Assembly: GCF_027244095.1 (NCBI RefSeq)
Contig: NC_069669.1
Span: forward strand, 8,706,501 to 8,770,500
DNA from: Hemicordylus capensis
Taxonomy: Eukaryota; Chordata; Lepidosauria; Squamata; Cordylidae
Length of the DNA stretch: 64,000 nt
Direction: 5' to 3'
A program made the position numbers and the translations under genes. The notes under the pieces were generated by a model. That model made no database searches and was not told the DNA's origin. It saw only the letters and a program-made list of their open reading frames with translations. Shown here in pieces: positions 1-12,100 of this stretch (the stretch's first letter is position 1; every line of letters starts with the position of its first letter).

Positions 1-398
1 TGGTTTTGAACTGGAATTTGGTATTCTTTAATGTCTTTCTGTGGCTACCCATCTATCTTGGGTACCCAGTAAAATAGTTAGAAACTTCTTGGTAGAATCA
101 CAAACGTACAGATTGTGTATTGGACCTAGAAAAAGGCTTCTCCAAGCAAGCAAGCAGATGCCACATGCCTCACTTTCACTAGGCGGAGGCTGGTCTGTCT
201 TCTGGGATTCTGTACAGGAGAACCCTATTCATTGGGGGAGGGCAGCAGTTAGTGAATCCACAAATAACAGGACATTAGGTCTATGGGAATGGGATGGGGG
301 GGGCAGATTCCCGGACTACTCAGAATGGCCCCAAATTGACCAAAAATCACAGTTTTTGCCCCCATTCCCCCAAATCACCCCTAAAAGTGCCCTACCAT

Positions 399-687
399 AG
401 AAACATAGGAAGCTGCCATATACTGAGTCAGACCCTTGGTCCATCTAGCTCAGAATTGTCTTCACAGACTGGCAGCGGCTTCTCCAAGGTTGCAGGCAGG
501 AGTCTCTCTCAGCCCTGTCTTGGAGATGCTGCCAGGGAGGGAACTTGGAACTTTCTGCTCTTCCCAGAGAGGCTCCATCCCCGGAGGAGAATATAATCTT
601 GCAATGTTCACACTTTTAGTCTCCCATTCATGTGCAACCAGAGCGAACCCTGCTTAATTAAAGGAACAAGTCATGCTTGCCACTACT
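399..687 (-). repeat. 5S-rRNA-headed SINE (5S-Sauria type), minus strand
   Basis: Read on the minus strand, this copy starts with a 5S-like segment (reverse complement of the part near 600-660, with the remains of GCTAAGCAGGG and ATGGGAGAC). It continues through the shared body (CTCCCTGGCAGCATCTCC) and ends in the tail GGCAGCTTCCTATGTTTC. It lies in intron or upstream DNA of the unidentified gene. The flanking stretches 320-398 and 690-770 share the phrase CAAAAATCAC, so the SINE may sit inside an older repeat. Confidence 0.8.
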
Positions 688-806
688 CCATGTTGCAGAG
701 TGGTCCATGGCATCCAGCGGGCCAACCATCGGCCAAAAATCACGGGTTTTGCCCTGTTTCCCCCCGGCTAAATGAGCCATAATCAACAATTGAATTCTTT
801 CCTCAG

Positions 807-976
807 GAGAAGGGAAGACAGTATCCAGGAAGACCGGGGCAGCTTTGTAACTACACCCACTGCTGAACTGTCCAATCAGGAGGAGAGTCTCCTTGACAAC
901 TTCTTGGACTGGAGCTTGGATTCCTGCACTGGTTACGAAGGAGATCAAGAAAGTGAAGGCGAGAAAGAGGGAGATG
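807..976 (+). CDS. Internal exon of an unidentified gene (penultimate exon)
   Basis: The exon is preceded by a pyrimidine-rich tract and CAG acceptor ending at 806 and followed by the donor GTAAGT at 977. It is open in one frame (entry phase 2, exit phase 1) and encodes an acidic segment containing SNQEESLLDNFLDWSLDSC followed by a run rich in Glu and Asp. Joining it to the next exon at 1349 keeps the frame and makes codon GTC across the junction, which supports both exons. I do not recognise the protein. Earlier exons must lie upstream of the window. Confidence 0.7.
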
Positions 977-1348
977 GTAAGTCTCTCTTTTTTTCCATGG
1001 GCAGTACTGCCACAGAGCCGAGGCGCTCAACCTTGAGACCTCAGATGTGATTGCCACCATCCCCAGCCACAATGGCCTTTGGCCACCTGAAGCTGGAGTC
1101 AGAATCTGGGTAGGACGCCCTTGACCTACCCAGCTGGGGCTTGACGGACGAGCAAGCTCCCCACCTCCAACCTTGCTTCTGATCAAATATCAGGAGCTCA
1201 CCCAGCTCCCAAATTAGGGTAGGAGACATCTCCTGCCCCAACAATAATTGTGACAACTACTTCATTGTACAAGTGTTGTGTGCTGCAAGTAAGAGGAAGC
1301 TGCTTGCAGTTAGAGCCCCCAAATAATAGGTACTGTCTTTCTGTGTAG

Positions 1349-1803
1349 TCACTGCTCCCAGTAGAGTCCTGGATGTAACCATGCTGTATGTAGACCCTGA
1401 AGAACACTGCTGTCAAGAATCCAGTGACGAAGAGAGTGTGGCCAAGGAGGGGTCTTCTCGTAACCCAAGACATGATGGCCAGCCAGGGGGTGAGAAGAGG
1501 TGGCTTAGGTGCCATGCCCTCCGACAGTCGGCTCCCGAGGTCAGCTCTGGATACTCCTCTGTCAACAGTGCCAGCCCGACTTCCACTATAGATTGCCACT
1601 TTGGTCCATCGCTCACAGCTACCTCAGTTCAGCCTCGGGGCCTGGCCAAGAATCAAGGCCTTTCCCTGCTTCGTGACTCCGAATCGCGTCTCCGCTCCGC
1701 CCAGGCTCGGTCGGGCAGGAGTGACAGGAGGCAAGCGAAACGGAAAAATGTGGCTGAGTACAATGAAGAAGAAAAGATGAACTTGGGCTTCTTGAGCCTC
1801 TGA
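1349..1803 (+). CDS. Last coding exon of an unidentified gene
   Basis: The acceptor TTTCTGTGTAG ends at 1348 and the frame is open to a TGA at 1801-1803. About 150 residues are encoded: an acidic serine stretch (ESSDEESVAKEG), a serine/threonine-rich middle (SSGYSSVNSASPTSTIDC) and a basic C-terminal part (SDRRQAKRKNVAEYNEEEK). I see no transmembrane segment, zinc finger or named domain; the composition suggests an intrinsically disordered, possibly phosphorylated nuclear or cytosolic tail. The gene lies about 3 kb upstream of the VRK3 CpG island on the same strand. I could not name it from the residues. Confidence 0.72.
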
Positions 1804-2120
1804 TGTGCCAGTCCTGTTTACTCTGATGTTGGGCTTCTTGGAAGCAGGCAGGAAAAATGGGGGGCTTCTGGGTGTAACCCCCCACCACCGGGTCCGTACA
1901 TGCCTGTGGGCTGCATCCCCCATACGATTCCAGGGCTGTGCAGCTCTGGTCTCCCTTCACGTTTACCCACACTTTCCCAGGTTTTTGTCTTCCTTCATCT
2001 CATCTTGTGGTATTCTAATGGCCAACCCTGAGGCTGAAGGCACTCGCAGGCGTAGCTGTGCCTTGCCTTGTAAACGTTTTTGTGCAAGGCAGGGGAAATA
2101 AAACGTCGCTGCTTTTCCAC
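1804..2120 (+). other. 3' UTR with poly(A) signal at 2097-2102
   Basis: After the TGA at 1801-1803 the first AATAAA on the plus strand is at 2097-2102, which would give a UTR of about 310 bases. The cleavage point is a guess. A second AATAAA occurs at about 2938. Confidence 0.5.
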
Positions 2121-2720
2121 TGCCTCCAGTTCTATGCAAACATTTTGCCCAGTGTGCCAAATAACATGATGGAGCATTTGGACGAGTGTCCAGTGCCTTA
2201 TTCAGCTCTGCCTTTAACCCTCTTTCACCTTGGCAAGATCTCTTGGAGCTCTTACGTATCCCAACAGATCATCTTTCTGAGGCCTTGGCTGCTCTGGGTA
2301 TGCCAGTTGACACACGCTGTGCCCTTAACTACTTTTGTTACTCCAAAATATCAGGTTCTGCTGCGGTTTACTGAGGATCGTGTTCCTGTTTACAGACATT
2401 TTATTTTTTTGTTATAATTTGAGTCCAGGTGCTACTCTGCCTTATGTATAGTAAGCAATATGGCAACTTATGAATTAGTGGCAAACAGCTCTCTGTGGAA
2501 GATGCATTCGGTGCTAATGATTTGGTTGGAATTCTTCAATATTTGACTTTTTGCTTGTTCGTTATTTTTAGTTGCCAGAGATTCCTCCTCCCTTTTAATC
2601 CTCACTCTGGTTTGTGTTGCATTAAAAAAAAAATCTGTCGGCCCTTAGTGTCGGACTCAAATTTAAAGCTCCACTTGCATAATTGCAGTGTGGTGGGCAG
2701 GAGAGGTCTTGCTACACACT

Positions 2721-2923
2721 GAGACCATTCACACAAGAAAAAACTGTTCTACCTAGATTTTGGGAGCCATGTGTACTCTCAGTTTCCTGTTGTGTGGAAG
2801 CAAGGTAGGAGGAAAACCTGGGTAGCTTTTCCTCCTTCCTTGATTCCACACAACTGGAAACTGGGAGCACACACAGCTCCCAAACCCAGGTAGAACATAG
2901 CTTTTGATCGTGTGAATGATCTC
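2721..2923. mobile_element. Folding MITE with 3-bp target duplication (Harbinger-like)
   Basis: The ends are inverted: GAGACCATTCACAC at the left and the complement of GAGATCATTCACACGATC at the right. Almost the whole 203 bp folds back on itself, for example TTCCTGTTGTGTGGAA against TTCCACACAACTGGAA. It is flanked by ACT on both sides (2718-2720 and 2924-2926). A 3-bp duplication fits PIF/Harbinger elements but I could not match a named family. The element at 50330-50704 has similar ends. Confidence 0.65.
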
Positions 2924-2929
2924 ACTAAG

Positions 2930-4689
2930 TTGATGGAAATAAAGGCCTTAAATTGTATTGAGAGGGCAGAAGTTAACTTTAAAAAAAAAAAGGATAATGC
3001 TACTGCTGGTTTCTGGCTGCTTGGTGTAACCCACTGTTTACAGAATCTGTGAAATGAATTAACTTTGCAACAAAGCTGATTACACTAATTCCATAGTCGA
3101 AGTGCCATAACTTAGACAAGGGCCCCCCAATTCTTCCATGAGAGTTAACCCATCTCCTTTCTACCTGTACTTGATCAAAACTTTGAAATGGTGCCTTTGC
3201 TCGTCTAATGTATAGACAAGATTTCAGAACAATGGCCTTTGTTCTGTCTGTAGGGGTGCAGGATAAAGTTTGGTTCCTTGGAAGTTATGCCAAGGTACAA
3301 AACTTGTGTGATGTTAACAGATATGAGAAACACTGGACGGGCTAAATTCTTTTTAAAGAAGGTAATGTCAATGACAGTTCATGTTGGCTAGTGATTTTTT
3401 TTTATAAAAAGCCTTTTTATATATATACAACTGACTTCTGGCTTTATTGGTAGGCATTACTACAATATTAGCTTGAAGTGTGCTTGTGCTTTTATGATTT
3501 AAGAGCTACATGAGGAGTTAACTGGGCAGGATTTGCTTGTCACTGTCACATTAGGGGAAGGAGAAGCAGTGCGGTGAACAGACTGATCTGCACATATGAG
3601 AAGTCTAGCTGATGGAGAGCCCAGAGAACAGCCTTCTCGGAAGGAATGAACTGGTACCCTTCTATACCAGTTCCAAGCATGTCTTTACACACTTAGTAGT
3701 ACAGTGACCCATTCACACATTAGGTTCAGCACTCATACGAGTGTACAGTATGCACAGGAACAGATCTGTACACAGGTACAGTAATTCATATGTTGAACAC
3801 AGGTACAGAGGTACACTTCCTATATGTACCATACCTTTTGAAGGGCCTGTATCCAGGTTCACTTTTAAGATGAACACAGATACAGTCATTCACACAAACA
3901 CATGTACAAGTGTACAGACATCTGCATGCTCATACAGTATAATGTTTAGATCAGCATACTCGCAGATTGCTACTGTCTCACTTCTAGGTCTTGGCTTGAA
4001 GCGGCAGGCTGCATTTAAAAATGAAGGCGCTACTTTCCCTCACCTTTCAGCCTAGAATTGCAAGAGGCTTTTCAGAGAGCACCCGAACAGCTCTTTCTGG
4101 AAATGAAAGAAAATGTTTCATGCAGTGGCTCCGATGTTGCTGGTTTGCTAAAAACCATTTGGAACTAGACTTGCCCACCCTGAGCTTAGAAACACGTGAA
4201 GTAGCATGTGTTGGCTAGCATTTAGGAATGGACATACAGGAGTCAGGAGAATGGTGCACTGGTGCCTAATGGGGTGGATGCCCGATAGTTCATTGTCCCT
4301 GTCTCCAGGCAGGTGGGAGGATCAACCCATCACTCAAGGAGACATGCCCACACTGGGAGAATGTCACATGGAGGGCTGCTTAAATGTATCTTTGAAGGTC
4401 AAAGCTGGTTCTGGAGATGCTCCGAATGGTACCATGTTGGGTGGGGTCAGCACTTGTGCGGAGCCGTCCCCCAGGGTCACAGAGCTAACAGCAACTGGCC
4501 TGCAGGGGCTAACAGTGGCACAGCGATGCTAGCTCAAAATACCTCTTAAGACCTGCCCTGTGGTGGTACCACTTGTCCTAGTTCCACTGCTGAATTCTAG
4601 GGGAGGAAAGCAGGGCAGCTGGGTGGAGGGAAAGAGACACAAACTGATGGGTTTTCACTTCCCCTGATAACTGCATTTACTTGAACAGA
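2930..4689. other. Intergenic stretch without a recognised gene
   Basis: No exon-like frame with splice borders and no known repeat was recognised, except for the segment 3710-3960. The GC content is moderate to low. Confidence 0.5.
3710..3960. repeat. Unnamed dispersed repeat rich in GTACAG units
   Basis: The segment repeats words such as CACAGGTACAG, GTGTACAG and CATTCACACA several times within 250 bp. A related stretch is at 45045-45125 (CATTCACACATAAACG, GTGTACAGACCTCTAAA), so this is probably a dispersed family with internal subrepeats. I do not know its name. Confidence 0.45.
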
Positions 4690-4900
4690 AGTCAGACTTC
4701 AAGCGACGCAGCGGGGAAATTGCTTGCCTAACAAGCAGAAGGTTGCCAGTTCGAATCCCTGCTGGCATGTTCCCCAGACTGTGGGAGCCACCTCTATCAG
4801 GCAGTAGCAATATAGGAAAGATGCTGAAAGGCATCCTCGTCTCATACTGTGCAGGAGATGGCAATGGTCAACTGCTCCTGTATTCTACATAGATGATGAG
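4690..4900 (+). repeat. Squam1/Sauria-like tRNA SINE
   Basis: It begins with a tRNA-like head (CGACGCAGCGGGGAAATTGC, then an AGTTCGAATCCC B-box). The typical body follows: a GGCAGTAGCAATATAGGAA-type hairpin, GATGCTGAAAGGCATC, and CTCCTGTATTCTAC. The Bov-B-like tail is missing. Confidence 0.75.
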
Positions 4901-5019
4901 GGACAGCAGTCTGAGCAGACCTGCAGCTCCCCAGCTTCGGGGGCGAGCTGTCTCGATGCTCAAATTATCCCCTCTCTCCCCAGAACATTAATATTACCAA
5001 TAAACACATATGACGCCAA

Positions 5020-5442
5020 GCGGAGACTTCTTGGAGCCTTTCTTGGGGGGGGGGGGCGGTGCGGGGTGAGCAGCGTCCTCTCTCTGCCCTAGTCGGGCTG
5101 CGGGCCGTGGCCACCAGAGGGCGCTGCCCCACACACGGGGAGGCCGCGGCGGCGCCCCTCGGCGTAGTCCCGACGAGCAGCAGCCCGGGGAGGGCCAGAG
5201 GCGGCGGCGCGTCCAACTCCAGCTCTCCTCAGAGGGGAGGCCTCGAAGCCGCCCCCACCGCGCCTCAGGCCGGGCCGCGGTGGGTCAGGCCTAACCCGCC
5301 AGGCGGCACCCCCGGACCAGCGGGAGAAGAAGGCAGCGTCATGATGAAGCGCAGCAGCCCCGGAGGAGGAGGAGACCGAGGCCGCAAGAGGCCTCCGCAG
5401 TGGGCCCAGGAGGGGCCGCCCGCTGCCGCCTCCGCCTCCAGG
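5020..5442 (+). promoter_or_regulatory. VRK3: CpG island, VRK3 promoter and 5' UTR
   Basis: From about 5040 to 5640 the DNA is very rich in G, C and CpG, unlike its AT-rich flanks. It contains the first coding exon of VRK3 (donor at 5463). No TATA box was seen, as is usual for CpG-island housekeeping promoters. An upstream in-frame ATG ATG at 5341-5346 lies in the same open frame as the ATG at 5443. The transcription start cannot be placed from sequence alone. Confidence 0.65.
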
Positions 5443-5462
5443 ATGGCCAGCCCTGGGGCCGG
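5443..5462 (+). CDS. VRK3: VRK3 coding exon 1 (start codon in CpG island)
   Basis: The ATG at 5443 has A at -3 and G at +4 and encodes MASPGA plus two bases of the next codon, before the donor GTAGGT at 5463. Two leftover bases (GG) fit the single base entering exon 2, giving Gly then IVNFCPQCG. Human VRK3 begins MISFCP at the position where exon 2 has ATA, so an initiator from exon 1 is needed here. The in-frame ATG at 5341 is the rival start (470-residue protein). Confidence 0.6.
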
Positions 5463-8400
5463 GTAGGTAGTGCCGCTGCGGACGGGAGTCGCCGCCTCCG
5501 CGTTGCCTGGCGACCCCCAGGCCCGCTGATGCTCGACGGGCCACCGAGGCGGGCAGGCGGGCGAGGCGCCTCTTCTCGCGGGGAAGAAGGAGGAGGAGGC
5601 CCGTCATGGGCTCCTCCGTGGCGTGGAGAGGGAGAGAGGCTGGGAGTGGGAGGGGGCTCGCTGGTGCTTTATTATTATTATTTATTATTTATTTATTTAT
5701 TATCTGTTGCTTTCTGTTCCAGCGTAAGCTTCGTGTTTGTTTCGTTTGTTTTAGTTGCTGGACAGTTTTGTATCTTCTTCTTCGTCGTCGTCTTCTTCTT
5801 CTTTACAAAATCCATCTAAAATCCATATTCTCCCCCTGGAGATTATGTTAATGGGAAGTGCTGTGTTATGTACCGTCGAGCGATCCATCAGTCCATACCG
5901 CTTTTCTACCCCAAAAAAGAGAGTTCTCCAAGATGTTTACACAAGAAAATGGTTCCTTGTCGTCCCCAAGCGTCTAAAAAGAAGCCCCCAGGGGGACACC
6001 AGCCACAGCAGCCAGGGCTCCCTTCTAGCCACCACAAAGTCGGCTGTGATTTTGCAGGAGGGGTTTGCCATTGCCTCCTCCCGCACAGTATGAGATGATG
6101 CCTTTCAGCATCTTCCTATATCGCTGCTGCCCGATATAGGTGTTTCCCACAGTCTGTTTTCCCATACTCTGGGAAATGTATGGTATGTTTCCCATACTCT
6201 GGGAAACATAGCAGTGGGGATTCGAACCAACAGCCTCCTCTCTAGGCAAGTTACTTCCCTGCTGCATCACAGGGGCATAGCAAGGTCCGAGTGGGCCCAG
6301 AGACAAGATTTTAAAATGCCCCCCCCCCCCGAAGCTCAGATCATGAAGTAAAGAAATCTTAAATGCGGCTGAATAGTGGTAACAAAAAGCATAGTAAAAT
6401 TTTATCTATATCTATGTGCCACAATAGAACATAATCCTAAATTATTTTTTTAAAAGGTTTTGTAAATTGTGGACAATGCATGTCCTTTAATGGTACTAGA
6501 GAAAGACATGCTGTTCTGGTAGCTCCAGGTCTTAACACGCATATAAATTTCAGAGGATGAATACAAAAGAAGGAAGCCCGGGCAGGTGTGTGGCTGGGGG
6601 AGTCAGTCATGGGACTTGCCTCTGGGGGCCCCCTGCCCAAGGCCGTGGGCCCCCCGACAACAGTTTCCCCTTGCTCTATTATAACACTCCTGCTGCATCA
6701 TTAGGTGGCTTCTAGCCACTATAAGAAAGAGGAAAGGTGCCATCAAGTCAGTGTCAACTCTTGGTGACCACAGAGCCCTGTGATTGTCCTTGGTAGAATA
6801 CAGGAGGGGTTTACCATTGCCTCCTCCCGCACAGTTTGAGACGATACCTTTCAGCATCTTCCTAGATCGCTGCTGCCTGATATAGGTGTTTCCCACAGTC
6901 TGGAAAACATACCAGCCGGGATTCAAACCAACAGTTTCCTGCTCTCTAAGCAGATTGCTTCCCCACTGAGCCACTATACCAGACGTTAATTGTTGAAATA
7001 TTTAGATACTGCTTTTCAACAACAACAAAAACATTGTACTAACGTTCTGCTTTTGCTGGTGTTCTTCGGTTTTTGATTGTGATCCCTTTGGGAACAGGGA
7101 GCCATTTTATTAATTTAGATCTAGGGAAACCACTTTGGGGACTTTTGTTGAAAAGCGGTACATAAATATTCGTTGTGTTCGAAATGTTCATTGTAAAGGC
7201 GCTCTGTTGGGTGGAATAGGGACAGTTGCTTTCTCGTTGCTAAACATTATTATTTTATTTACTGATGTGTCTAGTGCTTTTAAAAAAAAAAGATTCTCAA
7301 AGTGGCTTACATAGAAAAAGAAAGAAGGCATTCCTTGTTCCAGAAGGGCTCACAGTCTAATACATACAGAAGGGGGATACCAGTAACAGCCACAAGGAAA
7401 ATGTTGAATAGGGACAGTTGTTCTCCTAAAGAGGTGTGTTCATCTATTGCTTTTTAACAAACAAGGTGTTTAGAATGGCGTACTTACAAAAAGGAATGAG
7501 AAGACGATTTGATCATATAAAAAGAAATCCAAGGGTGACACCAGTTACAGCCACTAGGAAGAATGCTATGCTGGTCTGAATAGGGACAGTTCCTCTCAGT
7601 CTCCCCCTCCTCAGTATAAGAATCACTACTTTAAAAGGTACCTTTTAAAAGATTGATTCTTACGTTGAGCACGGGAAGAGCAACTGCTCCTCTGTATACC
7701 ATTCTAAACATGTTTTGTTGTTGAAGAGCTGAATATCAGGCTGAATATCCCTAATCCGGACATCAGAAATCCAGAATGCTCCAAAATCCGGAAACTACCA
7801 CAGCGTGCGCCCACAGCACCGACTCGTTGTGGCTGAGTGCCTCGTTACATTTACAGCTACCTGTAGTTAAATTCAATGCGTATTTGTTTTTATACTTTGA
7901 GATGTTTGTTTATGGGTGAGTTGTACCGGGAAAACAGCTTTATGGCAACTTCTGTTTTTCTTTGTTACATTAATTAATAAGAAATTGTTTTTGTTGTTAG
8001 TTTACTAGATTGTGAATCTCTTTGGGACAAGGAACTACTTTTCCCTCTCTTTCCATGTATACAACTTTAAGAACATTTTTGTTGAAAAGTGGCATATAAA
8101 TATTAATAAATAAATAGAGCCTCATGAACTGTGGTCCCTCTAATTGTTTTAATCTCTGTGCGGAATGAGTCTTTTTCTGGCCGGCAGTATCAAAGCAGTG
8201 TGTGCACATATGCAACCCGAGTGGGATCTAAAATTTACTGAGCGGGCATCAAAAAACTTGTGAGTGTGTGCACTTGCCTTAGAGGGAACACTGTTCATGA
8301 ACAATGTTCCCTCTAACAGAGATTCCCAGATGATGACTACAACTCCCATAATCCCTAAGCAAAGGTTATTGCAGCTGCGGATGCTGAGAGTTGTAGTCAA

Positions 8401-9095
8401 CAGCATCTGGGAATCCCTATTAGGCATGGTGGTTCACTGGTGCAGTTATAAAATATTAAGAAAAGCATTTAAGAGATACGGATCTGGCACTTACAACTTT
8501 CTCTGTGTGCTTTCTTCCTCCTCTCCATTTACTTTTCCAGAATAGTCAATTTTTGTCCACAGTGTGGACAGAAGGTAGAAACGACATTTAATTTCTGCCC
8601 CTCTTGTGGAGGCAGGCTGCCTATACAAGAAGAGGAGCCCATGCAGATCACTCCAACTCCTTCCGTGAAAGGTATGGATATTTGATCAAACAAAGATCTC
8701 AGCAGACTGAGGAACATCGCCACCTTAAGTTTTAGAAAGCACTTGCCGTTCTAGATCGTGGCTTCTTTTTAACATGGTGCTCTTACGCCTGGACTTCCGG
8801 GCAGAAGTCCAGGACCTCCAACCCCTTGGGGTGGGCCAGATCCTCTGTAGCCTATCCCTGGTGGTGTGGTTGCACTGGGTGGCCGAGCGTGATGGTGACC
8901 TGTGCTGAGTGGCCAAGCATGACTTCTACTTTAGAGACAGGGGTGGAGGGGAGTGGAGAAAGAAAGATGTGGGGTTGGACTATGTTGTGTGTGGAAATGT
9001 TCCTGCTAATGCATATTTGCAGAAATATACCTGCTTTACATTCTTACGTTCTTGTGAGGTCAGTTGCTGTTTGTGCCCTCAAGAACCCACGAGTT

Positions 9096-9150
<55 letters not shown>

Positions 9151-12100
9151 GGGGATGATGCTTAACTGGCAGTGGGGGGCGGCAGCTCCAAAGGCCTTTA
9201 GGTCCAGGCTCCAAAATTACCTAGGTGCAACCACTGATCAAATATATGGCGGAGAGTGGATGGCACATAGGAAGACATAAATCCACGCTGTGCCCCAAAT
9301 GCTAGAATCTCAGATACATATTCGTGTTCCCTCTGATCTGTTTGGCACTTGCCACCTGCCACATTTTCTTCCCTCTGTCAACTAGAAATAGATATTCTGA
9401 TCACCTTGTAGGGCAGTTAGGATAAAATTTTAATGAGGATTCTAATCTTCTAATCTTTTAATGAGATTTATAGTTTTAATACTTTTAATGTTGGGTTTTA
9501 AATGATCGTGATGTTTTAATCATTTTTAATTTTGTTTAATTTGTATTGTGTTTGCTGTACACTGCCCAGAGACGCAGGTTTTGGGCAGCATATAAATATT
9601 TTAAATAAACAAACAATCTAATGGTGAGCACGAACAAACCCTATGTAATAAGGCTAATAACTCGAAAGAGCTGTGCTTATAGGGTGCAGCCACTTTTTCC
9701 TAGCAGAAGGAATATGTATCAAGGCAGTGTTGTCCTGCCTGCTGTGAACTACTTTAAGATCTTTCTGGACAGATGGTAGAAGTGATAAGGCATTGTTCCT
9801 GAGTATGTGGGCTTAGCATTTGTCTCCCCTGCCCTCCAAAAAGGCTTCCAAATGGACAGCACAAGTGCACAGTGTGCATGGAAATTTCAGCACAAGGCAC
9901 TTTTTCACAAAGGCTAAGCCCCTATTGGGCAGAGATCATGTCCTTCACCTTCCTCACACTTGCACTGCTCATGTAGCAATGAAATGTGCCACTGGTTAAA
10001 GGTGTGGCTGCTATAATCTCTAGCCAGGACTGCTGTACTGTTTAGGAATTAAGTAACTGTGAGTTAGAGAGCGGTGTGCAGGAAGAGGTGGGACCGAGAA
10101 CCATTCAGGGATCTTGAGATGGAAACTGGGCCCTTCAAACACCTTTTATCAATCTGTCTTCTTTACCTTACTCAGAACTCAGCCGGAAAGTCCAAGAAGA
10201 GCTGCAAAGGAGTTGTGCACAGAAGAAAATTAAAATATTTATACCAGACCAAGAGAAAGCTTCTGTTTCAGTTAAACAAGGTCATGAGCAGACTGCAGTG
10301 ACTGCCATATCCCCAAAGGAGAAAGGTGAGAGTTTGTGGATTGTGCAAAGATTAAGTCCGGAACCACAGACAGAACCTGCTCTTGCTTCCAGCTGGCTGG
10401 CTATGGAATTTCCCTCTTTTTTACTTCCTGATAGATGGTCAAAAGTACGTCAAATGAATCCTTCTGAAAATGAGATTTTCAGGCCTGCACTGGAGTGTCT
10501 TGTCCCCATTTGTATTCCACTTAAGCTCTTTTACTTTTAAAAATCATATCTGTATTCCATTCCCCTCACCCCCCCCTTCCCCGCTCAAAGAACTTAAGAA
10601 CATAATGAGTGGGCTTCTTCATATACTCTTGACAGGCCTATGAAGTGAGTTAGATTGAAGGCCAAACTAGATACGGGCTATTTACTTACTTTTGATTTGA
10701 TTTGATTTGATTTGATTTGATTTGATTTGATTTCTATACTGCCCTTCCAAAAATGGCTCAGGGCGGTTTACACAGAGAAATAAATAAATAAGATGGATCT
10801 CTGTCCCCAAAGGGCTCACAATCTAAAAAGAAACATAAGATAGACACCAGCAACAGTCACTGGTCTGGTAAGAGATGTAGGGTTAGGGTTAGGTTCATCA
10901 TCCCCTAATGATGAAGCATTGGTGACATTTACAAGGCTTCCTCGACGTGGTCTCTGTCTTTTACACCAGTGGGCTGTGCACCTGCACAGAGACCTCGTCG
11001 GAACCTAACAAGCTCAATTCTCCTACTTTGGGCGGCAACCCCGCCCCCAGCCGCTATATGTGGCTGTGCCACTCCTCATCCCCTCAATCTTTCATTGTCC
11101 GCGCTTCAGTCAACATCGTGGAATCTACAGCTCGGCAAAGAGTAGGGTTAGTATCTTGTTGTTTTCTTCCCGCAGAAGATACGTCGTGGCTACCTCGGCG
11201 TCGTTCGCCCCCTCGACGGCCCCAGGAGCGTCTCCCTCCTAGGGATCGAAGCTCCCGTTGGGACTCGGAAGACCGCTCCTCTGATTACAGACAGGATCGG
11301 TACTGGGACCGCCGTGAGCCCATGTATGTGGATCGGGACCGTGTACCGGAGCACCGTTCTCCCTTCAATGAGGTTGCGCCCTCTTATAGTGCTTGGCACC
11401 GGGACTCAGGGTCTAATGGACGATACCAAGTGGACTATCAATCGGACTCTGCTAGGCCCCGATATGGCCCTCGATACCCAGATGGTCCCGCGTATGGGAA
11501 GCCTGGAACTGTTCGGGACTGGCGTGAGTCACATTCCGAAGGGAGGCCACACTCTTGCTCCCCTCAACGCTCCCCTCGAGATCGACCTGAGCGGCGTGAC
11601 TCGCCCCCTATGGCTCCTGTTCTGCAACAGACCTCGCTGCCTGCCCAGGTGCTGCCAGTAGAGCTTCCCGCCTCAGTACCAAACGATAAGGGCAGCCTGC
11701 CGACTACGAGAGCGATCCAAGCTCTCCGGAATCGGAGGGTGTTTCCCGGTGCTTGTCTCCTCTGGACATACAGTCGGACTCTAAGCCCGTTTCTCCATCG
11801 GAAGATCTTAAGTACTCCACGTATATGGGACACATGGCTTCGGCCCTGGGCGTGAGCCTCCGTACTCGACAGGGGAATTGAACCCTTTGTTTAGCCTTAT
11901 TGATGCGGAGGCCAAGGTGCCAGCTGCTTTACCCCTTAACTCGAGATTGTTGGGGGTCATGCGAGGTCATTGGAAAAAGCCAGCAGCTCTGTTTCAGCCT
12001 AATAGATGCTTGGAGAATTTTTATAGGGTGCAGTTGCAGGATGATACGGCCTTTCTGAAGAATCATCCCACCCCTAATTCCGTCATCGTAGAAGCGTGTC

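Noticed and set aside
5059-5820. Long open frames on both strands across the first CpG island
   Set aside because: They are rich in Gly, Ala, Pro and Arg and open only because of GC composition. Only the short piece ending at the 5462 donor fits VRK3.
10879-10896. Telomere-like GGGTTAGGGTTAGG
   Set aside because: Only two and a half units next to a LINE tail; too short to be an interstitial telomere.
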